A stretch of 64,000 bases of DNA from CAVTWH01 sp963794685 (GTDB taxonomy: Bacteria; Actinomycetota; Actinomycetes; Mycobacteriales; Micromonosporaceae): positions 62,001 through 126,000 of the forward strand of contig CAWCFK010000010.1 in NCBI GenBank assembly GCA_963794685.1. The letters are read 5' to 3'. Numbering within the stretch: the stretch's first letter is position 1; the number at the start of each line of letters is the position of its first letter. Under the pieces are notes generated by a model. It saw only the letters and a list, made by a program, of their open reading frames with translations. It did not search any database and had not been told where the DNA came from. This document shows positions 1 to 10,750 of the stretch, piece after piece. The position numbers and the translations under genes were made by a program.

Positions 1-321
1 GGCTCGTTCATGAACTTCGCCTACGAGTGGGCCTTCTCCAAGCCGGTCCGCAAGGTCTTCTACAACATCACCATCACCGGCCTGTCGGTCGCGGTGGCCC
101 TGATCATCGGGGTGATCGAGATCATCTCGATCCTCACCGACCGGCTGCACATCGACAGCGGCCCGCTGGCCTGGATCGGCAACGCCCCGCTGGACTACGT
201 CGGCTACACCATCGTCGGCCTGTTCGTGCTCACCTGGGCGGTGGCGATCGCGGTCTGGAAGTTCGGCCGCATCGAGGAGAAGTGGAGCGCCGGCCTACGC
301 GGCACGCCGACCGGCGAGTAA
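1..321 (+). CDS. HoxN/HupN/NixA-family nickel/cobalt transporter, C-terminal part (5' end outside window)
   Basis: The reading frame is open from the first base and ends at a TAA at 319-321, so the start lies upstream of the window. The visible 106 residues match the end of NiCoT permeases: the conserved YEWAFSKPVRKVFYNITIT stretch, then one hydrophobic segment, a short loop and a second segment before a polar tail. These permeases import Ni2+ or Co2+ across the cytoplasmic membrane. The signature HX4DH helix would lie in the missing part, so metal specificity cannot be judged. Confidence 0.82.
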   Translation, partial: GSFMNFAYEWAFSKPVRKVFYNITITGLSVAVALIIGVIEIISILTDRLHIDSGPLAWIGNAPLDYVGYTIVGLFVLTWAVAIAVWKFGRIEEKWSAGLRGTPTGE

Positions 322-383
322 CCAGGCTCACCCAGCGGGAACACTGCAGCGGACCGGCCCGAGAGGTGGCTACTGTGGACCGC

Positions 384-1043
384 ATGGGGAAAAGGTACGA
401 ACGTATCGACGGGCGGCTGCGCGACTTCATTGACGCGCAGCCGCTGTTTTTCGTGGGCACCGCGCCGCTGGCCGGCGACGGGCACGTCAACATCTCGCCC
501 AAGGGGCGCGCCGGCACCTGGCAGGTGCTCGACGAGAAGACGGTGGCCTACCTCGACTTCGGCGGCAGCCACGCGGAGACCATCGCGCACCTGCGGGAGA
601 ACGGCCGGATCACGCTGATGTGGTGCGCGTTCACCGGCCCGCCGAACATCGTGCGGGTACACGGCCGGGGCGAGCCGGTGTTCCGCGACGACCGACGCTT
701 CGCCGACCTGGTCGCCGGCTTCGGCGACGCCGACGCACCGGGGCTGCGGGCGGTCATCGTGGTGACCGCCGAGATCATCAGCGACACCTGCGGCTTCGCC
801 GTCCCGTTCCTCGACTACGTCGGCGATCGCCCGCTGCACGCCGAGTACTTCGGCCGCAAGAGCGACCCGGAGTTCGTGGCGTACTGCGCCAGCAAGGAGT
901 TCAACGGCGAGAGCATCGACGGCCTGCCCGCCCTCCCGCTCCCACTCCCGCCCCGCGAGCCGGCGCCCCAGCGGTCCGAGCCGGTCCCGGCGCAGTCCGA
1001 GCCGGTCCCGGCGCAGTCCGAGCCGGTCCCGGCGCAGTCCTGA
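384..1043 (+). CDS. Pyridoxamine 5'-phosphate oxidase-like protein
   Basis: A 219-residue protein beginning MGKRYERIDGRLRDFIDAQ, with a split-barrel flavin-binding fold suggested by the NISPKGRAG motif and the GSHAETIAHLRENGRIT stretch typical of this family. Substrate and cofactor are unknown; relatives bind FMN or F420. ATG 384 fits the family start, but an in-frame GTG at 375 is better spaced from GAGAGG at 361-366 and could be the true start. The last 25 residues are three copies of SEPVPAQ from an exact 21-bp repeat, which looks like a recent expansion outside the domain. Confidence 0.75.
   Translation: MGKRYERIDGRLRDFIDAQPLFFVGTAPLAGDGHVNISPKGRAGTWQVLDEKTVAYLDFGGSHAETIAHLRENGRITLMWCAFTGPPNIVRVHGRGEPVFRDDRRFADLVAGFGDADAPGLRAVIVVTAEIISDTCGFAVPFLDYVGDRPLHAEYFGRKSDPEFVAYCASKEFNGESIDGLPALPLPLPPREPAPQRSEPVPAQSEPVPAQSEPVPAQS
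975..1037 (+). repeat. Three exact 21-bp tandem repeats
   Basis: The unit TCCGAGCCGGTCCCGGCGCA+G occurs three times in a row with no mismatch, in frame with the upstream oxidase-like gene, encoding SEPVPAQ each time. A serine codon and the stop follow. Confidence 0.9.
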
Positions 1044-1053
1044 GCGAAACGGG

Positions 1054-2115
1054 TCAGGCGGCGGCGGTCACGTCGGCGCCGACCCGGATGTCGGCGGTGA
1101 GGGTGATGATGCCGCTGTCGGTCTCGTGCCGGACCGGCACGCCGAGGCGGCGCATGGTGCGGATCATCGGCGCGTTGTCGGCGTGGGTGTGCGCGTGCAG
1201 CGCCTCGATACCCCGGCCGGCGGCCAGCCGGGCGATCCGGCGCAGTAGCGCGGTACCCAGCCCGGTGCGCTGCCGGTCGTCGCGGACCAGCAGCCCGACC
1301 TCCGCCTCCGGACCGTCCCAGACCACGGTGGCCATCGCCACGATCGGCGCGGCAACCCCGTGCTCCTGGGCGACGAGGGTGAGCCCGTACGGGTGGGCCA
1401 GCAGCCGGGTCAACCGAACCCGGCCCGGGCCCTCCCCGGCGGCCAGATAGCGCCGGTGCCGACTGGCCGGCGAGCAGCGCTGGTGCAGCTCGACGACCTC
1501 GTCCAGGTCTGCCGGGCTGGCGGTCCGGACGGTCAACTCGGCGCCCGAGGGCAGCAGCAGGTCCCAGTGCAGAGTGCTCCGGGCGGCGATGGTGGCGGCC
1601 AGGTCGACCAGGGCGTGTGCGCGGGCGTACTCGGCCGGGGTGAACGGGGGCTCGGCCCGCTCGACGTGGATGGTGCCGCCCGCCGGGTCCGGCAGCGCCA
1701 TCGTGGTGGCCGTGAAGCCGGCCCGGGTGGTCGTGTCGTCGGCCCGCCAGTGCACCCGGCAAAGGTCGCTCTCACCCTCGCCGAGCAGCAGTGCCAGCGC
1801 GGCGGCCAGCTCGTCCGGGTCACGGGCGACCCGGGCGGCCACCGAGATGAACTGGGTGGGCGTGTCCACCAGCCCGTGCGCGTCGGCCCGGCGTACCCAG
1901 GCGTTCCGGCCGCGGCCCTTGACGATGGCCGCCACCAGCTCCGGCTCGCTGAGCGCGTCCGGGGCGTCCACCAGGAAGTCGTCGACCGCGCCCGCCTCGG
2001 TGGCATGCACCTGTACGGACAGGATGTTGACCTTCCGCAGGGCCAGGCTCGCGGTCAGGACGGCAAGGAAACCCGGCCGGTCGTCGACCGTGGTGCGTAC
2101 CCGCCACAGCGCCAT
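1054..2115 (-). CDS. ACT-domain-fused GNAT acetyltransferase (amino-acid-regulated lysine acetyltransferase type)
   Basis: A 353-residue protein with an N-terminal ACT domain (about residues 3-75; RVRTTVDDRPGFLAVL) and a C-terminal GNAT domain (about 205-345) with the acetyl-CoA motif QRTGLGTALLRRI. This architecture is known from Micromonospora aurantiaca, where a GNAT-ACT protein acetylates acetyl-CoA synthetase and is controlled by amino acids binding the ACT domain. By homology it should be a cytoplasmic protein acetyltransferase tying amino-acid supply to acetyl-CoA metabolism. The middle part (80-195) is not assigned. The next gene upstream also carries an ACT domain. Confidence 0.78.
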   Translation of the reverse strand: MALWRVRTTVDDRPGFLAVLTASLALRKVNILSVQVHATEAGAVDDFLVDAPDALSEPELVAAIVKGRGRNAWVRRADAHGLVDTPTQFISVAARVARDPDELAAALALLLGEGESDLCRVHWRADDTTTRAGFTATTMALPDPAGGTIHVERAEPPFTPAEYARAHALVDLAATIAARSTLHWDLLLPSGAELTVRTASPADLDEVVELHQRCSPASRHRRYLAAGEGPGRVRLTRLLAHPYGLTLVAQEHGVAAPIVAMATVVWDGPEAEVGLLVRDDRQRTGLGTALLRRIARLAAGRGIEALHAHTHADNAPMIRTMRRLGVPVRHETDSGIITLTADIRVGADVTAAA

Positions 2116-2254
2116 GCGTGACTCCTTCTGTGCCCGGACACCCCGGCCCCGTTGAGGTGTCCACCGTGGCCGCGGCGCTGCGACCGTTCGACTACCCAGG
2201 TTGCCACCCTGCCATTTCCGGCCGGTAACCTGGGTGTGCCGACAAACTCGCAGG

Positions 2255-2989
2255 TCAGATGGCCTGCGTCACACCGGCTCCGGCGCCGAGTTTGTCCAAC
2301 CTGTCGCCGAGGACCAGGCCGCCGGCCCTAATCAACTGTGCCAGCCGGTCGACCTCGGTGACGTGGAACGCGGGTACCGAGAGCTCCTGTTCGCCGCCGT
2401 CGCGGGCGACCAGGAAGACCAGCCCGGCGCGGCCGAACGGGGCCGCCGCGTAGCGCACCGAACCGGGGCCGTTGAAGGCCCGCGGGCGCAGCGGCGCCAC
2501 CTCCGGCGCGCGCAGCGGATCCGGCGCCTTCCAGCTGGCGTAGAGCACGGTGGGGGCGTGTTCCGACGGCGGGTCGACCAGCCCGGTGAGGCCGCTGCCC
2601 TGCGCCCAGTCGGCGGGGACCAGCAGAGCCGCCGCCCAGTCCGCGGAGAGCAGGCCGGGTACCGCGTCGACCAGGGTGGCTACGCCCTCGTCCGGGTTGG
2701 CGGCGACCTGGCCGACGAGTTCGGCGTCCGCGCCGCTGACCGCGGTCGCGCCGACCGAGCGCCAGACGCCCTCGACGCTCACCCCGGGGATCGCGCCGAG
2801 TCCGGCGAGGATGCGATCCACCGGCGCCGCTGCCGGCCAGATGACGGTGAAGTCGTCGACGGCCCGGCCGCCGACCCGTTCCAGCACGATCATCTGCACG
2901 ATGTCGGCCCCGGTGACGCCCAGCGTGCGGGCGACCTGGCCGAGCGAGCCTGGCCGGTCGGGCAGCCGTACCCGAAGGCGCAGCAGCAT
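2255..2989 (-). CDS. ACT domain-containing amino-acid-binding protein
   Basis: A 244-residue protein starting MLLRLRVRLPDRPGSLGQVA, a clear ACT domain (about 1-75) in which amino acids usually bind at the dimer interface. The rest (about 90-244) has no recognised catalytic motif and may be sensory. The start at 2989 is chosen because it opens directly on the ACT beta strand; the open frame runs on to 3355 but upstream codons look non-coding. Same strand as the ACT-GNAT gene, with about 140 bp between them, so common regulation is possible but not shown. Confidence 0.68.
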   Translation of the reverse strand: MLLRLRVRLPDRPGSLGQVARTLGVTGADIVQMIVLERVGGRAVDDFTVIWPAAAPVDRILAGLGAIPGVSVEGVWRSVGATAVSGADAELVGQVAANPDEGVATLVDAVPGLLSADWAAALLVPADWAQGSGLTGLVDPPSEHAPTVLYASWKAPDPLRAPEVAPLRPRAFNGPGSVRYAAAPFGRAGLVFLVARDGGEQELSVPAFHVTEVDRLAQLIRAGGLVLGDRLDKLGAGAGVTQAI

Positions 2990-3206
2990 GGTGCGGTCCT
3001 CCTCATCCCGTGGCGCACCCGCCCGTACCCACGACCGCACGCACGAACGGCGGGTGACCAGCAGGAGTACGGACGCGTACGAGGTGACGTTGCGTATATC
3101 GTGACGGCGGCGCGTTACCGAACTGTTGCATGGCGATGTCCCAAGCAAGACACCCGATGTGACCCATCCCGTTGACAGCCGGCCGAAGGGGACATGAACT
3201 GGGCCG

Positions 3207-4265
3207 ATGACGACGCCGTCAGACCAGCGTTCAGCCGACCCACCCGGCCTCGATCTCGGTCGGTTGGCCGACTGGTTGGGCGCGCACCCCCTTCCCGGGA
3301 TCGCCGGGCCGCCCCGGCACGCCGAGTTGATCGCCGGTGGCCGGTCCAATCTCACCTACCGGGTGACGGTGGCCGACGGCACGGTGGTGCTGCGCCGGCC
3401 GCCGCTCGGGCACGTCCTGGCCACCGCCCACGACATGGGCCGGGAGTACCGGGTGATCTCGGCACTCACCCCGACCGGGGTACCGGTGCCGGCCGCGCTG
3501 GCGCACTGCGCCGACCCGGAGGTGCTCGGCGCGCCGTTCTACCTGATGGCCGACGTGCCGGGCACGGTGTTCCGCACCCGGCAGCAGACCGACGAGCTGA
3601 CCCCGGAGCAGCGCCGGGAGCTCGCCTTCGCCATGATCGACACGCTGCGTGACCTGCACGCCATCGAGCCGGCCGCGGTCGGGCTCGGCGACTTCGGTCG
3701 GCCGGACGGGTACCTGGTCCGGCAGGTGAAGCGCTGGGCGGTGCAGTTGGACGCCTCCCGCAGTCGTGACCTGCCCGGCGCGAACGAGTTGCGGGACCGG
3801 CTGCTGGCCCGCGTCCCGACGCAGCGGGCGGCCGGCATCGTGCACGGCGACTACCGGCTCGACAACCTGATCATCGACCCGGAGCGGGGCACGGTGGCTG
3901 CGGTCCTCGACTGGGAGATGGCCACCCTCGGCGACCCGCTCGCCGACCTGGGCCTGCTGCTCACCTACTGGGACGCGCTCGGCAGCAGCCGCTCGCCGGA
4001 CGGGCCGGGGCCGGCGAACCCGGTGGCCGACGGGCTGGGCGAGGCGGCCGGCTTTCCGAGCGGCGCGGAACTGCTCGCCCGCTACGGCGCGGACCCCGAC
4101 GAGTTGGCCTGGTACGTCGGGCTGGGCTGCTACAAGCTCGCGGTGATCTGCGAGGGGATCCACTACCGGTACACCCTCGGCCAGACCGTGGGCGCCGGCT
4201 TCGACCGGATGGGCGGCCTGGTCGCGCCGCTGCTGGCACACGGACTTTCCGTCACGGAGGGCTGA
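3207..4265 (+). CDS. Phosphotransferase family protein (ACAD10/11 kinase type)
   Basis: A 352-residue aminoglycoside-phosphotransferase-fold kinase. Visible motifs are the N-lobe GGRSNLTYRV, the catalytic loop HGDYRLDNLIID and the metal-binding DWEMATLGDPLADLG. This branch is known from the N-terminal kinase of ACAD10/ACAD11, which phosphorylates hydroxyacyl-CoA so that the dehydrogenase half can dehydrate it. Here the acyl-CoA dehydrogenase is a separate gene 3 nt downstream, which supports the same role in unusual or hydroxy fatty-acid breakdown. Antibiotic resistance is unlikely given this context. Confidence 0.8.
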   Translation: MTTPSDQRSADPPGLDLGRLADWLGAHPLPGIAGPPRHAELIAGGRSNLTYRVTVADGTVVLRRPPLGHVLATAHDMGREYRVISALTPTGVPVPAALAHCADPEVLGAPFYLMADVPGTVFRTRQQTDELTPEQRRELAFAMIDTLRDLHAIEPAAVGLGDFGRPDGYLVRQVKRWAVQLDASRSRDLPGANELRDRLLARVPTQRAAGIVHGDYRLDNLIIDPERGTVAAVLDWEMATLGDPLADLGLLLTYWDALGSSRSPDGPGPANPVADGLGEAAGFPSGAELLARYGADPDELAWYVGLGCYKLAVICEGIHYRYTLGQTVGAGFDRMGGLVAPLLAHGLSVTEG

Positions 4266-4268
4266 GAC

Positions 4269-5478
4269 ATGCAGTTCGAGTACGACGCGCGCACCCGCGA
4301 GCTGATCGGCGCGGTCAATGCCTTCCTTGCGGAGAAGGTGTATCCGGCTGAGCCGGTCTTCGCCGCCCAGGAGGAGGCGTCCGGCTGGGACCGGCCGGCG
4401 GTGATCGAGGAGCTGAAGACGGCCGCCCGCGAGCGCGGCCTGTGGAACCTGTTCCTGCCCGGCGAGCACGGGGCGGGGCTGACGAATCTCCAGTACGCGC
4501 CGCTCGCGGAGTTGACCGGGCGCAGTCCGCACCTGGCGCCGGAGGCGTTCAACTGCGCTGCGCCGGACACCGGCAACATGGAGCTGCTGAGCCAGTACGG
4601 CACGCCGGAGCAGCAGGATGCTCTGGCTGAAACCGTTGTTGGAGGGGCAGATCCGCTCGGCGTTCTGCATGACCGAGCCGGCGGTGGCCTCCTCGGACGC
4701 CAGCAACATCGAGACCCGGATCGTCCGCGACGGTGACTCCTACGTGATCAACGGCCGCAAGTGGTGGTCGTCCGGAGCGATGGCGCCACGCTGTGAGCTG
4801 CTGATCGTGATGGGCAAGACCGATCCGGACGCGCCGCGTCACCAGCAACAGAGCATGGTTCTGGTCCCCCGGGACGCGGCCGGTGTCACCGTGCGGCGCG
4901 GCATGCGGGTCTTCGGATACGACGACGGTCCGCACGGCGGGCACGCTGAAATCGACTTCGACGGCGTCCGGGTACCCGTCACCAACCTGCTCGGCGGCGA
5001 GGGCGCGGGCTTCGCGATGGCCCAGGCCCGGCTCGGCCCCGGCCGGATCCACCACTGCATGCGGCTGATCGGGATGGCTGAGCGGGCGCTGGAGCTGATG
5101 TGCCGCCGGGCGGTGGAGCGGGTCGCGTTCGGCCGGCCACTGGCCGAGCAGGGCGTGGTGCAGGACTGGATCGCCCGGTCCCGGGTGGAGATCGAGCAGG
5201 CCCGGCTGCTGGTGTTGAAGACCGCCTGGCTGATGGACACGGTGGGCAACAAGGGCGCGCACACCGAAATCCAGTCAATCAAGATCGCGACTCCGGCGAT
5301 GGCGTTGGGCGTCATCGACCGGGCCATCCAGTGCTTCGGCGCAGCCGGCGTCTCCCAGGACACCATGCTCGCCGCGCTCTGGGCGCAGGCCCGCACGCTG
5401 CGCCTGGCCGACGGCCCGGACGAGGTACACAAGGCATCCCTGGCCCGCCGGGAACTCAAGCGCTACGCCGCCGGCTGA
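4269..5478 (+). CDS. Acyl-CoA dehydrogenase (one-base frameshift near 4620)
   Basis: Two frames together give one acyl-CoA dehydrogenase of about 403 residues. 4269-4620 encodes the N-terminal helical part (MQFEYDARTRELIGA to YGTPEQQD) and about 4621-5478 continues with WLKPLLEGQIRSAFCMTEP, the beta domain and the C-terminal helices (ending RRELKRYAAG). The join needs one extra base to be ignored in the GATGCTCTGG stretch at about 4617-4626. The CMTEPAVASSDA motif is the FAD/substrate-loop signature of the ACAD10/11-like clade. It is coupled to the kinase gene upstream. If the indel is real the gene is dead; otherwise it should be an FAD-dependent beta-oxidation enzyme. Confidence 0.78.
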
Positions 5479-5573
5479 CCTGACGCCCGGCCGACCTGAC
5501 GCCCGGCTGACCTGACAGTGAGGCAGCCCTGACGTCCGGCAGAGCCGGCGACCTGCCGAGCCGGCGACCTGCC
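5477..5573 (+). repeat. Short 16-bp tandem repeats after the acyl-CoA dehydrogenase stop
   Basis: GACCTGACGCCCGGC recurs with a 16-bp period at 5477 and 5493, with a partial copy at 5509. A second unit, GAGCCGGCGACCTGCC, is present twice at 5542-5573. The first copy starts within the stop codon of the dehydrogenase. Confidence 0.7.
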
Positions 5574-5974
5574 GAGCGGTCGCCGCCGGACCGACCACCG
5601 GCTGAGCTGGCCGAAGAGACTTCCTGGGCGCTGCGCCGGCGGGGTCTCGGCGTTCGATGGGCATCGAATTCAAGATTCTTTTGCCATCGACGCCGATGGC
5701 TGTGAACGCGCCCATCGACCCAATGTGCTGGCAGCGGGCTTAACCGGCGCGTAACGGGGCCGGTGCGCGATGGCAACCGGCGGGATTTGGCCGACGCCTT
5801 ATCTTGACAGTTAATTCAACGTCAATGACTCTCTATCCGAGAGCGCTCTCACCCCCCACCCGGGAGGGGCAGATCCAGCCCGCCCGGCGCACTCCCGCAC
5901 GGCGTGACGAGGCTGCCGCCAGGCCAGCGGCGGACCCCGCCCGACGCCGCACACCCCCGAGTCAGGGAGCACGC
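5479..5974. other. Intergenic region between the acyl-CoA dehydrogenase and the F5/8-domain gene
   Basis: About 500 bp without a credible gene. It holds the 16-bp repeats, a relatively AT-rich patch at about 5660-5690, an inverted repeat at 5683-5700 (GCCATCG, 4-nt loop, CGATGGC), a TTGACA hexamer at 5804-5809 that could be a -35 box, and a LacI-type palindrome at 5839-5850. The region therefore looks like the promoter/operator of the secreted protein gene, although no clear -10 box was found. Confidence 0.55.
5839..5850. promoter_or_regulatory. LacI-type palindromic operator candidate
   Basis: GAGAGCGCTCTC is a perfect 12-bp palindrome with the central CG step and AGCGCT core of LacI-family operators. 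It lies 125 bp upstream of the F5/8-domain gene and about 30 bp after a TTGACA. It differs from the two CebR boxes at 17 kb only at the second base of each half-site (GAGAGCGC against GGGAGCGC), so it may belong to a different sugar regulator. Confidence 0.5.
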
Positions 5975-8645
<2,671 letters not shown>

Positions 8646-8687
8646 CCCGCATCAACCAGCACCGAACAACGCAGCACAGAACAAAGG

Positions 8688-8718
8688 GGTGCCCGGGACC
8701 GTCACGGTCCCGGGCACC
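8688..8718. terminator. Bidirectional hairpin terminator
   Basis: GGTGCCCGGGACCGT and its exact complement ACGGTCCCGGGCACC flank a single C; in practice a 14-bp stem with a TCA loop. It lies between two convergent genes ending at 8645 (+) and 8740 (-). No U tract follows, as is usual for high-GC actinobacteria. Confidence 0.75.
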
Positions 8719-8739
8719 TCTGCGTTCGGCGTGGCCGGG

Positions 8740-9606
8740 TCAGTCACCGGAGCGGATCCGAGCCAACAGGTCGTCCGGCGGGTCGTAGTCGGGCAGACCG
8801 GCGAGTTGCCGGTACGCCCGCGCGGCGGCGTCCGGCGCGGACCACTGCGGCAGCGGCAACCGCCCCGCCAACGCCGCCTCGGGCTCGCCGGCCCCGTAGG
8901 CGTCCCGCGCGAGCGCCACCACCGTGGCCATCCGCTCCGCCTGGACAGCCAACTCGGCCGGGGCCAGCAGGCCGCCGTGCCCCGGCAGCACCGGCCGGTC
9001 GGCGGCCAGCGTCACGAACGCCGCCATGGTGTCCACCCAGTCCAACGGGAAGCTGTCGGTGAAGCCCGGACTCGGCCCCTCCTCAACCAGGTCGCCGCCG
9101 AAGATCAGGCCCGCGTCCGGCACGGTGAACACCAGGTCATGGTCGGTGTGGCCGCGCCCGAGGTAGGTCAGTTCCACCATCCGCCCGCCGAGGTCGACCG
9201 TGCTGCCATCGGTGACCAGGTGGTCCGGTACGACGATCCGGGTGTCGACCAGGTCGCGGCGCAACTCGGCCTGCCCGCCGCCCAGCCGGGACAGCAGGGC
9301 GGCCCGCTGTACCTCGCCGTACTCCTCCAGGCGGCGGGCGCAGTCGCGGTGCGCCCAACGGGGTACCGGCCCGAAGGCGCTGTTGCCGAAGGCGTGGTCG
9401 AAGTGGCCGTGGGTGTTCGCCACCACACACGGCAGATCGGTCAGTTCCCGGACCGCGGTCAGGATCTCGGTACCCGCCCGGCCGGTCCCACCGGTGTCCA
9501 CCACCAGGCCGGCCGACCCGCCCAGCACCAGGCCGATGTTCACCCGGGCGAGCGGGTGCACCAGCCGGTACACCCCGTCAGCGAGCTGCTCCCACGGCCC
9601 GCTCAC
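8740..9606 (-). CDS. MBL-fold metallo-hydrolase
   Basis: A 288-residue metallo-beta-lactamase-fold protein with the THGHFDH zinc-binding motif, GRGHTDHD and a late PGHGG motif, giving the usual two-metal ligand set. Substrate is unknown; relatives include glyoxalase II-like and quinoprotein-associated hydrolases. The start is the GTG at 9606, which overlaps the TGA of the upstream gene (GTGA), so the two are translationally coupled. A longer open frame to 9897 exists but lies inside the upstream gene and is rejected. Confidence 0.8.
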   Translation of the reverse strand: MSGPWEQLADGVYRLVHPLARVNIGLVLGGSAGLVVDTGGTGRAGTEILTAVRELTDLPCVVANTHGHFDHAFGNSAFGPVPRWAHRDCARRLEEYGEVQRAALLSRLGGGQAELRRDLVDTRIVVPDHLVTDGSTVDLGGRMVELTYLGRGHTDHDLVFTVPDAGLIFGGDLVEEGPSPGFTDSFPLDWVDTMAAFVTLAADRPVLPGHGGLLAPAELAVQAERMATVVALARDAYGAGEPEAALAGRLPLPQWSAPDAAARAYRQLAGLPDYDPPDDLLARIRSGD

Positions 9607-10733
9607 GCGACGCGGTCCAGCAGGGCGCGGACCGGGCGGAGTCGCAGCAGCCGGGCGAAGTCCAGCTCGCCGGTGCAGAACCGGCGGAACAGCGCCCAGC
9701 CGGGCGGGCTGGCCAGTGCCGCGTGCAGCGCCCACGGCCGGCGCTCGAACGCGGTCAGCAACTGCCGGCCGGCGGCCATCTCCAGGGCCAGCCCGCCCTC
9801 GATCGCCCGGGGGTACGCGGCCAGATCGCCGCTGGCGGCAGCTGTTCCCGCGAGCGCACCGGAGCGCAGCGCGAAGCTGATCCCCTCCCGGGTCCACGGC
9901 TCCAGCAGGCCGGCCGCGTCGCCGGCGAGGAGCACCCGACCGCGCAGCAGCGGCGAGGTCGCGGTCCGGCAGCGGGTCAGGTGCCCGGAGTCGTGCAGCG
10001 GCTCGATCCCGGTCAGCCCCAGCCGGGCCAGGAAGTCGTCCAGGTAGCGCCGGGTGGCCTCGCCGTGGCCGCGCGCCGCGATCACGCCGACGGTGAGCAC
10101 GTCGCCCTTGGGGAACACCCAGCCGTACGAGCCGGGCAGCGGACCCCAGTCGATGAGTACCCGACCGCGCCAGCGGGCCGCCCGCACGGCGTCCACCGGC
10201 AGCTCCACCTCCAGGCCCAGGTCCACCTGGGCGAAGTCGACGCCGACGAAGCGCGTCGTCACGCCGGCCGAGCCGTCGGCGCCGACCACCGTGGCGGCGG
10301 TCAGCCGGGTGCCGTCCGCCAGCCGTACCCCGGCACTGTCTTCATCGGAGTCCACCGAGCGCACCGGCACCCGTTCCCGGACCACCGCGCCGGCCCGCAC
10401 GGCCGCGGCCTTCAACGCGTCGTCGAAGTCCGTCCGGCGGACCATCGCCAGCAGCGGCCGGGACTCACGCCGGGCGACCAGCCGGCGACCGCCGAGGGTG
10501 AAGCCGACCCGGTCGATGTGGTCCGCGGCGGGGATCGCGATCCGGTCACCCAGCGCGATCCGGGACGCGCCGATCAGGCCACCGCCGCAGGTCTTGTACC
10601 GGGGATGCGCGGCCCGCTCCAGCACCAGCGTGCGCGCTCCGGCCGTGGCGGCGGTGTAGGCCGCCGACAGTCCGGCCGGCCCGCCGCCGACCACGATCAC
10701 ATCCCAGTCGGGGCGCTGCCGTTCATCTGCCAC
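9603..10733 (-). CDS. Geranylgeranyl reductase family FAD-dependent oxidoreductase
   Basis: A 376-residue flavoprotein with an N-terminal FAD-binding GGGPAGLSAAYTAA motif (about residues 15-30), the PRYKTCGGGL substrate-side motif of the geranylgeranyl reductase family, and the second FAD motif GRVLLAGDAAGLLEPWTREG. The family reduces isoprenoid chains (menaquinone, polyprenyl lipids) or hydroxylates aromatic compounds. Nothing in the neighbourhood, only a coupled MBL hydrolase, decides the substrate. Confidence 0.78.
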   Translation of the reverse strand: MADERQRPDWDVIVVGGGPAGLSAAYTAATAGARTLVLERAAHPRYKTCGGGLIGASRIALGDRIAIPAADHIDRVGFTLGGRRLVARRESRPLLAMVRRTDFDDALKAAAVRAGAVVRERVPVRSVDSDEDSAGVRLADGTRLTAATVVGADGSAGVTTRFVGVDFAQVDLGLEVELPVDAVRAARWRGRVLIDWGPLPGSYGWVFPKGDVLTVGVIAARGHGEATRRYLDDFLARLGLTGIEPLHDSGHLTRCRTATSPLLRGRVLLAGDAAGLLEPWTREGISFALRSGALAGTAAASGDLAAYPRAIEGGLALEMAAGRQLLTAFERRPWALHAALASPPGWALFRRFCTGELDFARLLRLRPVRALLDRVA

Positions 10734-10750
10734 CCCGGCAGCCTACGAAC

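Noticed and set aside
3207..4265. Aminoglycoside resistance kinase
   Set aside because: Although the fold is APH-like, the adjacent acyl-CoA dehydrogenase and the motif variants match the ACAD10/11 kinase branch.
3231..4709. A 492-codon minus-strand open frame opposite the phosphotransferase gene
   Set aside because: The plus strand encodes a clear kinase with catalytic motifs in order; the minus product has no recognisable feature.
5683..5700. Terminator for the acyl-CoA dehydrogenase
   Set aside because: Only a 7-bp stem, 205 bp past the stop and without a following T tract; kept only as an inverted repeat in the intergenic entry.
5804..5974. Upstream in-frame extension of the F5/8-domain gene
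   Set aside because: It would put 57 residues before the signal peptide and read through the LacI-type operator; AGGGAG before ATG 5975 gives a better start.
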